Positions 48,117 through 57,330 are shown, counted from the first letter of the stretch. The stretch is 64,000 bases of DNA from Escherichia coli DSM 30083 = JCM 1649 = ATCC 11775 (GCF_003697165.2 NZ_CP033092.2:2976001-3040000); one strand, 5' to 3'. Made by a program: numbers and translations. The notes: generated by a model not told the origin, from the letters alone.

Positions 48117-48974
48117 TTACGTCGGTGCCCCCTCCGCCAGCCACTGGCATACCTCGCTAAGCCGCTGCGCAGAGTCGACCAAATCTTCTGGCGCTGCCAG
48201 CACCACTTCCGGTATTGGGCAGATTTCATAACTTTCCAGTAACGGGCCTTTTAAGGTGTCCGTACAGCGTAAATGCCAGACATGGCGTAACCCCGTGGCG
48301 TTGATATAGCTCTCGCCATAGCCAATGGTACGAATCTGAATATTTCCCGGCCCACAGAGACGTGAGAGAAAAAGCCGGTCAGCTTCGCTGATGGGTAATT
48401 GCGTCATATTAATGCTGTGCGGCTGCGCGTCGGGGTTACGTACATGTGCCAGTAATTCATGGGCCAACGGTAGGCCATTCATCAGGCCATCAATGGGCGG
48501 CGGTAACAGCGAATCTGTCGGCAAGACGTTTTGCGTTGCCGCCTGCCACAACGCCAGCGGTGCGCAGCCAGCCTCCAGTTTGTCTTCCAGCAACTGTTCG
48601 CCGTGACGTCTGCGTACCCGCCATAATCCGCAGAAGATCGCCTCCTGAATTTCACTTTCACTGTCGTCAGCCTGCTGAATGCGCACTGACACTTCCCCTT
48701 CCCCGAGAAGCGTATTGATAAAGTGACGATCGTCGGCGTTGAGATTTAACAGATCGACTGCCAGTACCTCACCCAGCGGCGGCTGGCGTTCGCTTAGTTG
48801 ATGTTGTAACTCGTTTAACAGCGCAATCACCTGCGGGCTGTGAGCACATTGCTCCAGGGCCGCCATACTCGGTTCACCATTCACCCGACAGGTGATCGGC
48901 AGTGGATTCATGCTGAAACTGTCATCGTTCGGTTGCGTTCCTGGCCCCAGCAGATGGAAAAAAGTTTCGCTCAT
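48117..48974 (-). CDS. hyaF: Hydrogenase-1 accessory protein HyaF
   Basis: A 285-residue cytoplasmic accessory protein of the HyaF/HupH family, last gene of hyaABCDEF. It is thought to help Fe-S insertion or maturation of the small subunit HyaA. No catalytic motif is evident, but patterns such as GLWRVRRRHGEQLLEDKLEAG and GPGNIQIRTIGYGES are conserved. The ATG at 48974 overlaps the hyaE stop by four bases (ATGA). The app operon follows. Confidence 0.95.
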   Translation of the reverse strand: MSETFFHLLGPGTQPNDDSFSMNPLPITCRVNGEPSMAALEQCAHSPQVIALLNELQHQLSERQPPLGEVLAVDLLNLNADDRHFINTLLGEGEVSVRIQQADDSESEIQEAIFCGLWRVRRRHGEQLLEDKLEAGCAPLALWQAATQNVLPTDSLLPPPIDGLMNGLPLAHELLAHVRNPDAQPHSINMTQLPISEADRLFLSRLCGPGNIQIRTIGYGESYINATGLRHVWHLRCTDTLKGPLLESYEICPIPEVVLAAPEDLVDSAQRLSEVCQWLAEGAPT

Positions 48975-49369
48975 GAAGCACGCTCCTGTTGCGGTTCGAC
49001 AAGCCCGCGCATCAGGTTTATCAGTTCCGCCCACGGGTGAATACCATTCAGCACGCCGCGATAGTTTCCGCCGGTAAACACTAATGTGGCGGGAAAGCGA
49101 AAGACGCCAAAGCGATCGCCGATGGCTTCGCTCTGCTCAAGATCAGCAATCGCTACCTGCCATGTATAGTCGGGAAATTCGCGCAGTAATTCGCCAATCA
49201 TTACCGGGTTATCGCTGACTTCTGGCGTGCGTTTCGGGTCACTGCTTAATAACACCACGCCGTCTGGCGCTTGCGTAAGCCAGTCGTCAAGACGGCATTC
49301 ACTGACCGGCGTCCAGCCACGTGCCAGCATTCGTTGCCACAACGCATTAAATGGTGTGTCGTTGCTCAT
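48971..49369 (-). CDS. hyaE: Hydrogenase-1 chaperone HyaE
   Basis: A 132-residue thioredoxin-like protein of the HupG/HyaE family. It lacks the redox CxxC pair and acts as a specific chaperone for the twin-arginine signal of HyaA before export. The beta-alpha-beta thioredoxin pattern is visible (VVLLSSDP, YTWQVAIADL, FRFPATLVFTGGNY). It overlaps hyaD and hyaF by four bases at each end, a mark of coupled translation. Confidence 0.95.
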   Translation of the reverse strand: MSNDTPFNALWQRMLARGWTPVSECRLDDWLTQAPDGVVLLSSDPKRTPEVSDNPVMIGELLREFPDYTWQVAIADLEQSEAIGDRFGVFRFPATLVFTGGNYRGVLNGIHPWAELINLMRGLVEPQQERAS

Positions 49370-49953
49370 CCCTGTTCCTCCAGCCTCATCCTGTACTGAC
49401 GCAAGCGAACGCCTTCGTAATTTTCCATCGACAGACAGTCATAATTGAGACAGCGCGATTCATTAGCCGGTTGCGGCACAATTCCCCACGCAGCCAGCTG
49501 CGCCAGCGCCGCCTGTTCCGCAGCGGGCAGTTGCTCCCGCGCCAGTTCGCTCAGGCTGCCGCCGTAGTCGTCGAGCATCGCGGGTTGCAGACCGACGAGG
49601 GCAATATGTGCTGGCAGATGTCCGCGGATATCTGCCAGCGCCAGCACTTCGGAGAAACTGTTCTGGTGCAGGCTCATTTTCTTCGCGCTGAGATAAGCCG
49701 GAATGCGTTCTCCGGCATACGTTCGTAGCGTTCCGGGTTCCAGCCCGTAATCAATGGCATCGAGAATCAACAGATGACCGGCGCTTTCGACATACCCCAG
49801 CAAGTTCAGTCCTTGGGTGCCGCCATCGACAATCTCCACATCCTCGGGCCAGTGGTAATGGGCATACAGCCGTTCCGCCACCCGCACGCCGAAGCCTTCA
49901 TCGGCCCACAGCAGGTTGCCCAGCCCCATTACCACCACGCGTTGCTCGCTCAT
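49366..49953 (-). CDS. hyaD: Hydrogenase-1 maturation endopeptidase HyaD
   Basis: A 195-residue cytoplasmic nickel-dependent protease (HybD/HycI family, M52). It removes the C-terminal tail of HyaB after the NiFe site is assembled. Visible nickel ligand regions are the GNLLWADEGFG glutamate, the LDAIDYG aspartate and the MSLHQNSF histidine. Its substrate HyaB, with the tail still encoded, is upstream. Four-base overlaps join it to hyaC and hyaE. Confidence 0.95.
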   Translation of the reverse strand: MSEQRVVVMGLGNLLWADEGFGVRVAERLYAHYHWPEDVEIVDGGTQGLNLLGYVESAGHLLILDAIDYGLEPGTLRTYAGERIPAYLSAKKMSLHQNSFSEVLALADIRGHLPAHIALVGLQPAMLDDYGGSLSELAREQLPAAEQAALAQLAAWGIVPQPANESRCLNYDCLSMENYEGVRLRQYRMRLEEQG

Positions 49954-50657
49954 GAACGCTCCTTGTTACTTATTTTGCCAAATTTGTGGCTACGGTAGCC
50001 GTTGACCATAGTGGAGATCACCGTGTCGTCGGACATGATGTCTTCACGCAGCGCCATGTAGACATGACCGATCACAAACGCGCCAATCAGCCACATCCCC
50101 AGCCGATGCCAGCTGTGAATGTCCATTGAGTTGCCGCCCGTCCAGTAGAAAAATTCCACCACATAACGGAACGGCGCAAAAATAGCGTACTGGCTGTGTT
50201 CGCTGTACAGCGCAAAGCCGGTGATGATCATAAAAACTGACATCAGGAAATAGCCGAACATCGCCGCCTGGGCGATGGGGTTATGGCCTATATCGGCACT
50301 CGGACGTTTTGCCAGAAACAGATACCAGCGGATTTCATACCACACGCCCTGCCACCAGCTTTTACGCCATACCGGCACGATAAACAGCTCGCGGGAGTAA
50401 TGATTGCCAACAAAAGCCCAGTAGATCCGCATCAGCAAGACCACGGTAAAAATCATCCCGGCGCTGAAGTGAATTAACCTGATGTAGCCCATATAGAACA
50501 GATACGTCGCCTCGCCGCTGACGGAAGGTAGCGGCTTGCCGATAAAGTAACCGGTGACCATCAACACCGCCATGCATAACACTGTCAGCCAGTGCCATAT
50601 CCGCACGGGTGCTTCAAAGACATAGTGACTGACAACGTTGTCGCTTTTCTGTTGCAT
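49950..50657 (-). CDS. hyaC: Hydrogenase-1 cytochrome b subunit HyaC
   Basis: A 235-residue inner-membrane di-heme cytochrome b with four hydrophobic segments (near 20-40, 65-85, 130-150 and 180-205). It anchors HyaAB to the membrane and passes electrons from hydrogen to the quinone pool. Candidate heme histidines are in RIWHWLTV, LIHFSAG and HSWHRLGMW. It starts 18 bases after the hyaB stop, with AAGGAGAATC as ribosome site. Confidence 0.96.
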   Translation of the reverse strand: MQQKSDNVVSHYVFEAPVRIWHWLTVLCMAVLMVTGYFIGKPLPSVSGEATYLFYMGYIRLIHFSAGMIFTVVLLMRIYWAFVGNHYSRELFIVPVWRKSWWQGVWYEIRWYLFLAKRPSADIGHNPIAQAAMFGYFLMSVFMIITGFALYSEHSQYAIFAPFRYVVEFFYWTGGNSMDIHSWHRLGMWLIGAFVIGHVYMALREDIMSDDTVISTMVNGYRSHKFGKISNKERS

Positions 50658-50675
50658 GATGATTCTCCTTCGCTG

Positions 50676-52469
50676 TTAACGCACCTGCACGGAGATAAGC
50701 TCGCTACCGTCGTCGCCCAGCACGTGTGTTGAACAGGCGAGGCACGGGTCAAAGCTGTGCAGAGTACGCAGGATCTCCAGCGGTTGCTCGGGGATCGCCA
50801 TTTTGGTGTTCATCAGCGCCGCTTCATAAGCGCCAATCTGCCCTTTGGGATCGCGCGGGCTGGCGTTCCAGGTGGTCGGCACCACGCACTGATAGAGATC
50901 AATCTTGCCATCGCGAATGGCAGCCCAGTGGCCTAACGCCCCGCGCGGTGCTTCGGTAAAACCGACACCACGGCACTCTGTCGGCCAGGTTGCTGGTTCC
51001 CATTTTTCCGTGGAAGCGGTGGCAAGATTGCCGTTTTTCAGGTTGGTCATCAGTTTATCGAAGAAATACTGCAACTTACCTGCGGCCCACTGCGCTTCGT
51101 GCGCGCGACACAAAATGCGGCCCAACGTTGACTGGATGCCGGAAAGCGGCAGTTTCAACGCCGACATCATACGATCGACCGACTCAACGGTCGCAGCATC
51201 GCCTTTGTGATAAGCGATTAACGTGCGTGCCAGCGGCCCCACTTCCATCGCGTTACCGCGCCAGCGTGGCGCTTTGATCCACGAGTAGCGTTCCTGTTCA
51301 TTCAGCTGCTGAATGTTGGTATCGCTGCCTTTGACATCGCCGGGGTTGTACCACGGGTCGGTAATGCCATCGAACGGATGACGCCCCACCTGATCGTTGG
51401 GATAACGATACCAGGCGTGGTCGACAAACTCCTGCACCTGCTGCGGATCAACCAAATCCACTGGCAGCACATTGTTGAAGTCGCCGTTAATCACCGCGCC
51501 GCCAGGCATCAGCAGACTTTTCTCACTAAAGTCGTTGGCAATATCCGGGAATGCGCCGTAGCTGAGGACACATTTATCAGAAAGACCCGTGCCGATTTCG
51601 CTCCACGGTTTGTTGAACTGGCCGATGGCTAAGGCGTCGGGGATCATCACGTTGTTAATGAAGTCCGCCGTACGGGTAATGATCGACTGCACCAGGTTCA
51701 GGCGTTCCATATTGACCGCCCCGACTGCGCCGCTTTCGTCAATGTTAATGGCGCAAGGCATCCCGCCGACAATCCAGTTTGGATGCGGGTTTTTACCACC
51801 AAAGACCGCGTGGATTTTGACAATTTCACGCTGGAAATCGAGAGCTTCGAGATAGTGGGCAAAGCCCATCAGGTTGGCTTCTGGCGGCAGTTTGTACTGC
51901 GGGTGCCCCCAGTAGCCATTGCGGAAGATCCCCAACTGCCCGCCTTCAACGAATTTCTTCAGGCGGTTTTGTACGTCGAAGAAATAGCCAGGGGATGATT
52001 TCGGCCATGAGGAGAGGCTTTGCGCCAGTTCGGAGGTTTTCCGCGGGTCGGCTTTCAGCGCATCTAACACATCGATCCAGTCCATCCCGGCAAGCTGATA
52101 GAAGTGCACCAGATGATCGTGGCACCAGAGCGTTGCCAGCATAATGTTGCGGATGATATTGGCGTTGTCCGGCACTTTAATACCGATGGCATCTTCGATG
52201 GCGTAAACCGAAGCCAGGGCGTGTACGCCAGTACAGACGCCGCAGATACGTTCAACGAACGCCCACGCATCGCGCGGGTCACGCCCTTGCAGGATGATCT
52301 CCAGCCCGCGAAACATGGTGCCGCAGGAGACGGCATTGGTGATCACATTCTGATCGTTAATATTCACTTCGCAGCGCATGTGGCCTTCAATGCGCGTAAT
52401 CGGGTCGACCACCAGGCGGCGTCCGGCATTGTTGATGGTGTATCCCTGAGTTTCGTACTGAGTGCTCAT
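50676..52469 (-). CDS. hyaB: Hydrogenase-1 large catalytic subunit HyaB
   Basis: A 597-residue NiFe hydrogenase large subunit. The nickel-binding cysteines are seen at both ends: ERICGVCTGVH near residue 76 and FDPCLACSTH near the C-terminus. The tail VLGDDGSELISVQVR after that histidine is cut off by HyaD. It faces the periplasm with HyaA after joint export. It oxidises hydrogen with tolerance to oxygen. Its ATG overlaps the hyaA stop by four bases. Confidence 0.97.
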   Translation of the reverse strand: MSTQYETQGYTINNAGRRLVVDPITRIEGHMRCEVNINDQNVITNAVSCGTMFRGLEIILQGRDPRDAWAFVERICGVCTGVHALASVYAIEDAIGIKVPDNANIIRNIMLATLWCHDHLVHFYQLAGMDWIDVLDALKADPRKTSELAQSLSSWPKSSPGYFFDVQNRLKKFVEGGQLGIFRNGYWGHPQYKLPPEANLMGFAHYLEALDFQREIVKIHAVFGGKNPHPNWIVGGMPCAINIDESGAVGAVNMERLNLVQSIITRTADFINNVMIPDALAIGQFNKPWSEIGTGLSDKCVLSYGAFPDIANDFSEKSLLMPGGAVINGDFNNVLPVDLVDPQQVQEFVDHAWYRYPNDQVGRHPFDGITDPWYNPGDVKGSDTNIQQLNEQERYSWIKAPRWRGNAMEVGPLARTLIAYHKGDAATVESVDRMMSALKLPLSGIQSTLGRILCRAHEAQWAAGKLQYFFDKLMTNLKNGNLATASTEKWEPATWPTECRGVGFTEAPRGALGHWAAIRDGKIDLYQCVVPTTWNASPRDPKGQIGAYEAALMNTKMAIPEQPLEILRTLHSFDPCLACSTHVLGDDGSELISVQVR

Positions 52470-53584
52470 GCCTGTTTATCCTCATTGCCTGGCTGATGTT
52501 CGGTTTCTGTAGGTTGCTGGTTATGACGTCTGCGCTGGTCAACGGCGCTGGCGGCTGCGTGCACACCAACAGCCGCTGCCACCACGCCAAGCGCGGTTAA
52601 ACCGACGGTGTCGGCGGTGGAATGGGTACCCATTTGTGGAATATCGACCACGCGGCTGTAGAACGAACCGCGATCCCAGAAACCATTTTCCGCACAACCC
52701 AGGCAGCCGTGACCTGACTGGATCGGGAAGGAAACGCCATCGTTCCAGCGTGTGGAGGAACAGGCGTTATAGGTGGTAGGCCCTTTGCAGCCCATTTTGT
52801 ACAGGCAGTAACCTTTGCGGGCAGCGTCATCATCCCAACTCTGGACGAACTCTCCGGCGTCGAAGTGAGCACGGCGATAGCATTTATCGTGGATACGCTG
52901 ACCATAAAACATCAGTGGACGGCCCATTCTGTCGACATCCGGCAGACGATCAAACGTCACCATGTAAGTAATGATGGCGCTCATCACATCCGGGATCGGC
53001 GGGCAGCCAGGTACTTTGATAATGGGTTTGTCGGTGATGACTTTGTCGATAGGCGTTGCCTGCGTCGGATTAGGTCGCGCGGCCTGCACGCAGCCCCAGG
53101 ACGCGCAGGTTCCCCAGGCGATAATCGCACTGGCTCCAGCGGCGGCACGCTTGAGTTTCTCAATAAACGGTCGTCCGCTGCTGATACAGAACATCCCCTG
53201 CTCGCCCAGCGGCGGATTACCTTCAACGGCGAGGATATATTTGCCATTGTATTGCGCGATGATGTCTTCAAAGACTTCTTCCGCCTGGGTTCCGGCGGCA
53301 GCCATCAAAGTATCGTCGTAATCGAGGGAAATCAGGGAAAGGATGACGTCCTTCGCCAGTGGGTGAGCGGAGCGGATAAAAGATTCGGTACAGCAGGTGC
53401 ATTCAAGACCGTGGATCCACACCACCGGAATGCGCGGTTTATTCTCCAGCGCCCAGGCAATCTTTGGTGCCATTCCCGCGCCTAATCCCAGCGACGTGGC
53501 AGCCAGACTACAATATTTGAGAAAGCTGCGCCGGGTAACGCCCTGACGCCGCATGGCCTGGTAAAATGTTTCCTCGTTATTCAT
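52466..53584 (-). CDS. hyaA: Hydrogenase-1 small subunit HyaA
   Basis: A 372-residue Fe-S subunit. The twin-arginine signal VTRRSFLKY (arginines 18-19) exports the HyaAB pair. The motif LECTCCTESF carries the two extra cysteines of the proximal 4Fe-3S cluster that gives oxygen tolerance. Further cluster cysteines are in WGTCASWGCVQ, PGCPPIP, CYRRAHF and GCKGPTTYNACS. A C-terminal membrane helix (TALGVVAAAVGVHAAASA) anchors it. The ATG at 53584 was chosen over a frame extension of 27 codons. It is the first gene of hya, which K-12 induces anaerobically and by AppY. Confidence 0.97.
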   Translation of the reverse strand: MNNEETFYQAMRRQGVTRRSFLKYCSLAATSLGLGAGMAPKIAWALENKPRIPVVWIHGLECTCCTESFIRSAHPLAKDVILSLISLDYDDTLMAAAGTQAEEVFEDIIAQYNGKYILAVEGNPPLGEQGMFCISSGRPFIEKLKRAAAGASAIIAWGTCASWGCVQAARPNPTQATPIDKVITDKPIIKVPGCPPIPDVMSAIITYMVTFDRLPDVDRMGRPLMFYGQRIHDKCYRRAHFDAGEFVQSWDDDAARKGYCLYKMGCKGPTTYNACSSTRWNDGVSFPIQSGHGCLGCAENGFWDRGSFYSRVVDIPQMGTHSTADTVGLTALGVVAAAVGVHAAASAVDQRRRHNQQPTETEHQPGNEDKQA

Positions 53585-53969
53585 ATCGCACGTCTCTTCT
53601 CCTTGCGACACCGGCAGGACACCGGGCGCACATGGTCGGCAAGCGACGTCCCTGTAGCAAGGCAAACCATCGCTTCACGTGAGATGCTGAAAACGAAAGC
53701 TCATCCTTCTGCACTGGCGCACGTCGCCAGAAAGTATTGTTAATAAAGCGTAGTGAAACTTTTGCACAAAACAATACAAACTGTGTGGATTTATCTTTTA
53801 GCGATAAAAATGGACCTATTTTTCTTTTTGCCGGGCAGTGGGGATGTTTAGCCGGTTGCTAAACGAGTAAAAGAGAAGGAATTCATGGTGATGAAATGAT
53901 CAGTCTGCTGTTATTTCACGCTAACAATGCACTTTTGGCTGTTTTTCAGGCAAACAAACAAATTAGGGG
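53585..53969. promoter_or_regulatory. hyaA upstream region
   Basis: The gap between hyaA and the serT promoter holds the hya promoter; no ORF is supported. A perfect dyad GTTTAGC-CGGTT-GCTAAAC lies at 53846-53864, 262 bases upstream of the hyaA start. The stretch around 53775-53830 is AT-rich (TTTATCTTTTAGCGATAAAA). I cannot assign the ArcA, AppY or IscR sites known in K-12. Confidence 0.5.
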
Positions 53970-53998
53970 TTTACACGCCGCATCGGGATGTTTATAGT
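53970..53998 (+). promoter_or_regulatory. sigma-70 promoter of serT
   Basis: TTTACA (53970-53975) and TATAGT (53993-53998) are separated by 17 bases. The GC-rich discriminator GCGCGTC follows, as in stringently controlled tRNA promoters. The tRNA starts at 54011. Confidence 0.75.
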
Positions 53999-54010
53999 GC
54001 GCGTCATTCC

Positions 54011-54098
54011 GGAAGTGTGGCCGAGCGGTTGAAGGCACCGGTCTTGAAAACCGGCGACCCGAAAGGGTTCCAGAGTTCGAATCTCTGCGCTTCCGCCA
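54011..54098 (+). tRNA. serT: tRNA-Ser(TGA)
   Basis: An 88-nt class II tRNA with acceptor stem GGAAGTG / CGCTTCC, encoded CCA end, GTTCGAATC T-loop and long variable arm. The anticodon TGA lies at 54045-54047, decoding mainly UCA and other UCN serine codons; the first base is normally modified. Confidence 0.97.
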
Positions 54099-54108
54099 AA
54101 TAAGATAA

Positions 54109-54136
54109 GGGGTTAGCTAAATGCTAACCCCTTTTT
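54109..54136 (+). terminator. Rho-independent terminator of serT
   Basis: A perfect nine-base stem, GGGGTTAGC / GCTAACCCC, with loop TAAAT and a following run of five T, starts ten bases after the tRNA. Confidence 0.9.
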
Positions 54137-54304
54137 CTTTTGCCTGTCGAAATTCTCAGGGCGTTATATTTGCTTAATGACCTGATAATCCGCTGTTAAA
54201 CCTGTTCCAGATCAAATGCGTAAAGATGGGTAAAACTTCTGTGTACCTTCCCACATTATCATTATGCTGCTTAATTAATTACATCTGTCATAGAGAGTGA
54301 CTCA

Positions 54305-54964
54305 ATGGATCGTATAGTTAGTTCTTCACATGACCGTACATCGCTGCTTAGCACCCATAAGGTGCTGCGTAATACCTATTTTCTGCTGAGCCTGACGCTG
54401 GCCTTTTCGGCGATTACCGCAACTGCCAGTACGGTGCTGATGCTGCCATCTCCGGGTCTGATTCTGACGCTGGTGGGTATGTATGGTTTGATGTTCCTGA
54501 CCTACAAAACGGCGAATAAGCCGACCGGGATTATCTCCGCATTCGCCTTTACCGGTTTTCTGGGATATATCCTCGGACCAATTCTGAACACCTACCTGTC
54601 TGCTGGAATGGGTGACGTAATCGCTATGGCACTGGGCGGAACGGCGTTGGTGTTCTTCTGCTGCTCTGCGTATGTGCTGACCACCCGCAAAGATATGTCG
54701 TTCCTTGGCGGTATGCTGATGGCGGGTATTGTGGTGGTGCTGATTGGTATGGTTGCTAATATCTTCCTGCAGCTGCCTGCCCTGCATCTGGCGATCAGCG
54801 CGGTCTTCATTCTGATCTCCTCTGGCGCTATTTTGTTTGAAACCAGCAACATCATTCATGGCGGTGAAACGAACTATATTCGTGCCACGGTTAGCCTGTA
54901 TGTTTCGCTGTACAACATCTTCGTCAGCCTGCTGAGCATTCTGGGCTTCGCCAGCCGCGATTAA
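54305..54964 (+). CDS. yccA: FtsH-modulating membrane protein YccA (BI-1 family)
   Basis: A 219-residue inner-membrane protein of the Bax-inhibitor-1 family with seven hydrophobic segments. In K-12 it binds the FtsH-HflKC complex, is itself a slow FtsH substrate and protects SecY from degradation when translocons are jammed; it is part of the Cpx response. Its cytoplasmic N-terminus (MDRIVSSSHDRTSLLST) is the degron region. A terminator follows its stop. Confidence 0.95.
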   Translation: MDRIVSSSHDRTSLLSTHKVLRNTYFLLSLTLAFSAITATASTVLMLPSPGLILTLVGMYGLMFLTYKTANKPTGIISAFAFTGFLGYILGPILNTYLSAGMGDVIAMALGGTALVFFCCSAYVLTTRKDMSFLGGMLMAGIVVVLIGMVANIFLQLPALHLAISAVFILISSGAILFETSNIIHGGETNYIRATVSLYVSLYNIFVSLLSILGFASRD

Positions 54965-54986
54965 TCTCGCCCAGGGTTACTTACCG

Positions 54987-55016
54987 AGCCTCGCTTTATG
55001 CGGGGCTTTGTTTTTT
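54987..55016 (+). terminator. Terminator after yccA
   Basis: An eight-base stem, AGCCTCGC / GCGGGGCT, with one G-T pair, loop TTTAT, and a T-rich tail TTTGTTTTTT, begins 23 bases after the yccA stop. Confidence 0.85.
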
Positions 55017-55055
55017 GTTACACTGCCGCCAGTCTGATTAAGGTAGTAAAGAATT

Positions 55056-55385
55056 ATGCTGATCTTCGAAGGTAAAGAGATAGAAACGGATACCGAAGGC
55101 TATCTCAAAGAAAGCAGCCAGTGGAGTGAACCACTGGCGGTGGTGATTGCAGAGAACGAAGGGATTGCGCTGTCGCCAGAACACTGGGAAGTGGTGCGTT
55201 TTGTGCGTGATTTCTATCTGGAATTCAATACTTCTCCGGCGATTCGTATGCTGGTAAAAGCGATGGCGAATAAATTTGGCGAAGAAAAAGGTAACAGCCG
55301 CTATTTATACCGACTGTTTCCGAAAGGTCCGGCAAAGCAAGCCACCAAAATTGCTGGCCTGCCTAAACCGGTAAAATGCATTTAA
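55056..55385 (+). CDS. tusE: tRNA 2-thiolation sulfur carrier TusE
   Basis: A 109-residue DsrC-family protein. The sulfur-accepting cysteine is the second-last residue (PKPVKCI, Cys108). It takes sulfur from TusBCD and passes it to MnmA for 2-thiouridine at the wobble position of tRNA. The pattern HWEVVRFVRDFYLEFNTSPAIRML is family-typical. It converges with acyP, overlapping its stop region by four bases; a nine-base palindrome spans both stop codons. Confidence 0.95.
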   Translation: MLIFEGKEIETDTEGYLKESSQWSEPLAVVIAENEGIALSPEHWEVVRFVRDFYLEFNTSPAIRMLVKAMANKFGEEKGNSRYLYRLFPKGPAKQATKIAGLPKPVKCI

Positions 55386-55660
55386 CGGATACGAAAATCC
55401 GTTAACTCCCCGGAGGGATGATGCGGCTCGCTAAGCACCCGTTCCACACGCGCTGAACGCGGGCCGCCACTTTTTAACCACTGTATTAATTTTTCCACCT
55501 GCCCTTCGTCACCGCAGGCAACCACTTCCACGCTGCCATCGTCAAGATTTTTGGCGTACCCGGTTAGTCCCAGTTTTTTCGCTTCGTACTGCGTGGTGTA
55601 GCGGAATCCTACGCCCTGAACTCGCCCGTAAATCCAGGCAATTATGCAGACTTTCGACAT
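55382..55660 (-). CDS. acyP: Acylphosphatase AcyP
   Basis: A 92-residue acylphosphatase, a small cytosolic ferredoxin-fold enzyme that hydrolyses acylphosphates such as carbamoyl or acetyl phosphate. The active-site arginine lies in VQGVGFRYTTQ and the asparagine in GYAKNLDDGSVEV. The ATG at 55660 gives the known length and follows AGGAGAGC; a 71-codon extension to 55873 would overlap the start of rlmI and was rejected. It is also known as yccX. Confidence 0.95.
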   Translation of the reverse strand: MSKVCIIAWIYGRVQGVGFRYTTQYEAKKLGLTGYAKNLDDGSVEVVACGDEGQVEKLIQWLKSGGPRSARVERVLSEPHHPSGELTDFRIR

Positions 55661-55754
55661 TGCTGCTCTCCTTATCCTTAATGGACGCGTTGCAAATCCA
55701 TGGAAAACTCCGGACAATGACGCCCATTTCTTTGCATCGACAGAAAAGTAAATT

Positions 55755-56945
55755 ATGAGTGTACGTTTAGTGTTAGCCAAAGGGCGCGAAAAATCATTAC
55801 TTCGTCGCCATCCGTGGGTCTTTTCCGGGGCCGTTGCCCGCATGGAAGGTAAAGCCAGCCTCGGTGAAACCATCGATATTGTTGATCATCAGGGAAAATG
55901 GTTAGCACGCGGCGCTTATTCGCCAGCTTCGCAAATCCGGGCGCGCGTCTGGACGTTTGACCCGTCTGAGTCTATCGACATTGCTTTTTTTACCCGCCGT
56001 TTACAGCAAGCACAAAAATGGCGTGACTGGCTGGCGCAAAAAGATGGCCTCGACAGCTATCGTTTAATCGCCGGAGAATCTGATGGCCTGCCGGGTATTA
56101 CTATCGATCGTTTCGGTAATTTTCTGGTGCTGCAACTGCTGAGTGCTGGCGCAGAGTATCAGCGCGCGGCATTAATTAGTGCCCTGCAAACGCTGTACCC
56201 GGAATGTGCTATTTACGATCGCAGCGACGTCGCGGTACGTAAAAAAGAAGGGATGGAGCTGACTCAGGGCCCCATCACCGGCGAGTTGCCGCCTGCCCTG
56301 CTGCCGATTGAAGAACACGGCATGAAACTGCTGGTGGATATTCAGCACGGACACAAAACGGGCTACTACCTGGACCAGCGTGACAGCCGCCTGGCTACCC
56401 GCCGCTACGTCGAAAATAAACGCGTACTTAACTGTTTTTCCTATACCGGTGGTTTCGCCGTATCGGCATTGATGGGCGGTTGCAGCCAGGTTGTCAGCGT
56501 TGATACCTCCCACGAAGCGCTGGATATTGCACGGCAGAACGTTGAGCTGAACAAACTGGATCTGAGCAAGGCAGAGTTTGTCCGTGATGATGTCTTTAAA
56601 TTGCTGCGTACTTATCGCGATCGCGGTGAAAAATTTGATGTTATCGTGATGGACCCGCCGAAGTTTGTTGAGAATAAAAGCCAGTTGATGGGCGCGTGTC
56701 GTGGTTATAAAGACATCAACATGCTGGCGATTCAGTTGCTGAATGAAGGCGGTATTCTCCTGACTTTCTCCTGTTCCGGTCTGATGACCAGCGATTTATT
56801 TCAGAAAATCATCGCGGATGCCGCAATTGATGCCGGTCGTGATGTACAATTTATAGAGCAGTTCCGTCAGGCAGCCGATCATCCGGTGATCGCTACCTAC
56901 CCGGAAGGGCTATATCTGAAAGGGTTTGCCTGTCGCGTCATGTAA
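55755..56945 (+). CDS. rlmI: 23S rRNA m5C1962 methyltransferase RlmI
   Basis: A 396-residue SAM-dependent enzyme that methylates cytosine 1962 of 23S rRNA. An N-terminal PUA domain (about residues 1-75) is followed by a central EEHGMKLLVDIQHGHKTGYYLDQR region and the Rossmann methyltransferase with NCFSYTGGFAVSAL and the catalytic VMDPPKF. It was formerly yccW. Divergent from acyP; hspQ follows after 57 bases. Confidence 0.96.
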   Translation: MSVRLVLAKGREKSLLRRHPWVFSGAVARMEGKASLGETIDIVDHQGKWLARGAYSPASQIRARVWTFDPSESIDIAFFTRRLQQAQKWRDWLAQKDGLDSYRLIAGESDGLPGITIDRFGNFLVLQLLSAGAEYQRAALISALQTLYPECAIYDRSDVAVRKKEGMELTQGPITGELPPALLPIEEHGMKLLVDIQHGHKTGYYLDQRDSRLATRRYVENKRVLNCFSYTGGFAVSALMGGCSQVVSVDTSHEALDIARQNVELNKLDLSKAEFVRDDVFKLLRTYRDRGEKFDVIVMDPPKFVENKSQLMGACRGYKDINMLAIQLLNEGGILLTFSCSGLMTSDLFQKIIADAAIDAGRDVQFIEQFRQAADHPVIATYPEGLYLKGFACRVM

Positions 56946-57002
56946 CTTGAAATGTGGAATTTTACCCTTATATCAAAGGTAAAGATTTCCCGGGAGGTGA
57001 CT

Positions 57003-57320
57003 ATGATTGCCAGCAAATTCGGTATCGGCCAGCAGGTCCGCCATTCCCTGTTAGGTTATCTCGGAGTGGTCGTGGATATCGACCCGGTTTATTCGCTCTC
57101 TGAACCGTCGCCTGATGAGCTGGCGGTGAATGACGAGCTTCGCGCCGCTCCGTGGTATCACGTGGTGATGGAGGATGATAACGGCCTACCGGTTCATACC
57201 TACCTGGCTGAAGCCCAGCTAAGTAGCGAATTGCAGGATGAACATCCTGAACAGCCATCCATGGATGAGCTGGCGCAGACCATCCGCAAACAACTCCAGG
57301 CCCCGCGTCTGCGTAACTAA
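57003..57320 (+). CDS. hspQ: Heat shock protein HspQ
   Basis: A 105-residue protein with a hemimethylated-DNA-binding-like (YccV) beta fold. It is a heat-shock protein under sigma-32 in K-12 and acts as a specificity factor for Lon protease. The ATG at 57003 lies behind GGGAGGTG, a strong ribosome site, and gives the known size; the extended frame to 56952 was rejected. A strong hairpin follows its stop. Confidence 0.95.
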
Positions 57321-57330
57321 TCCCTGAACA

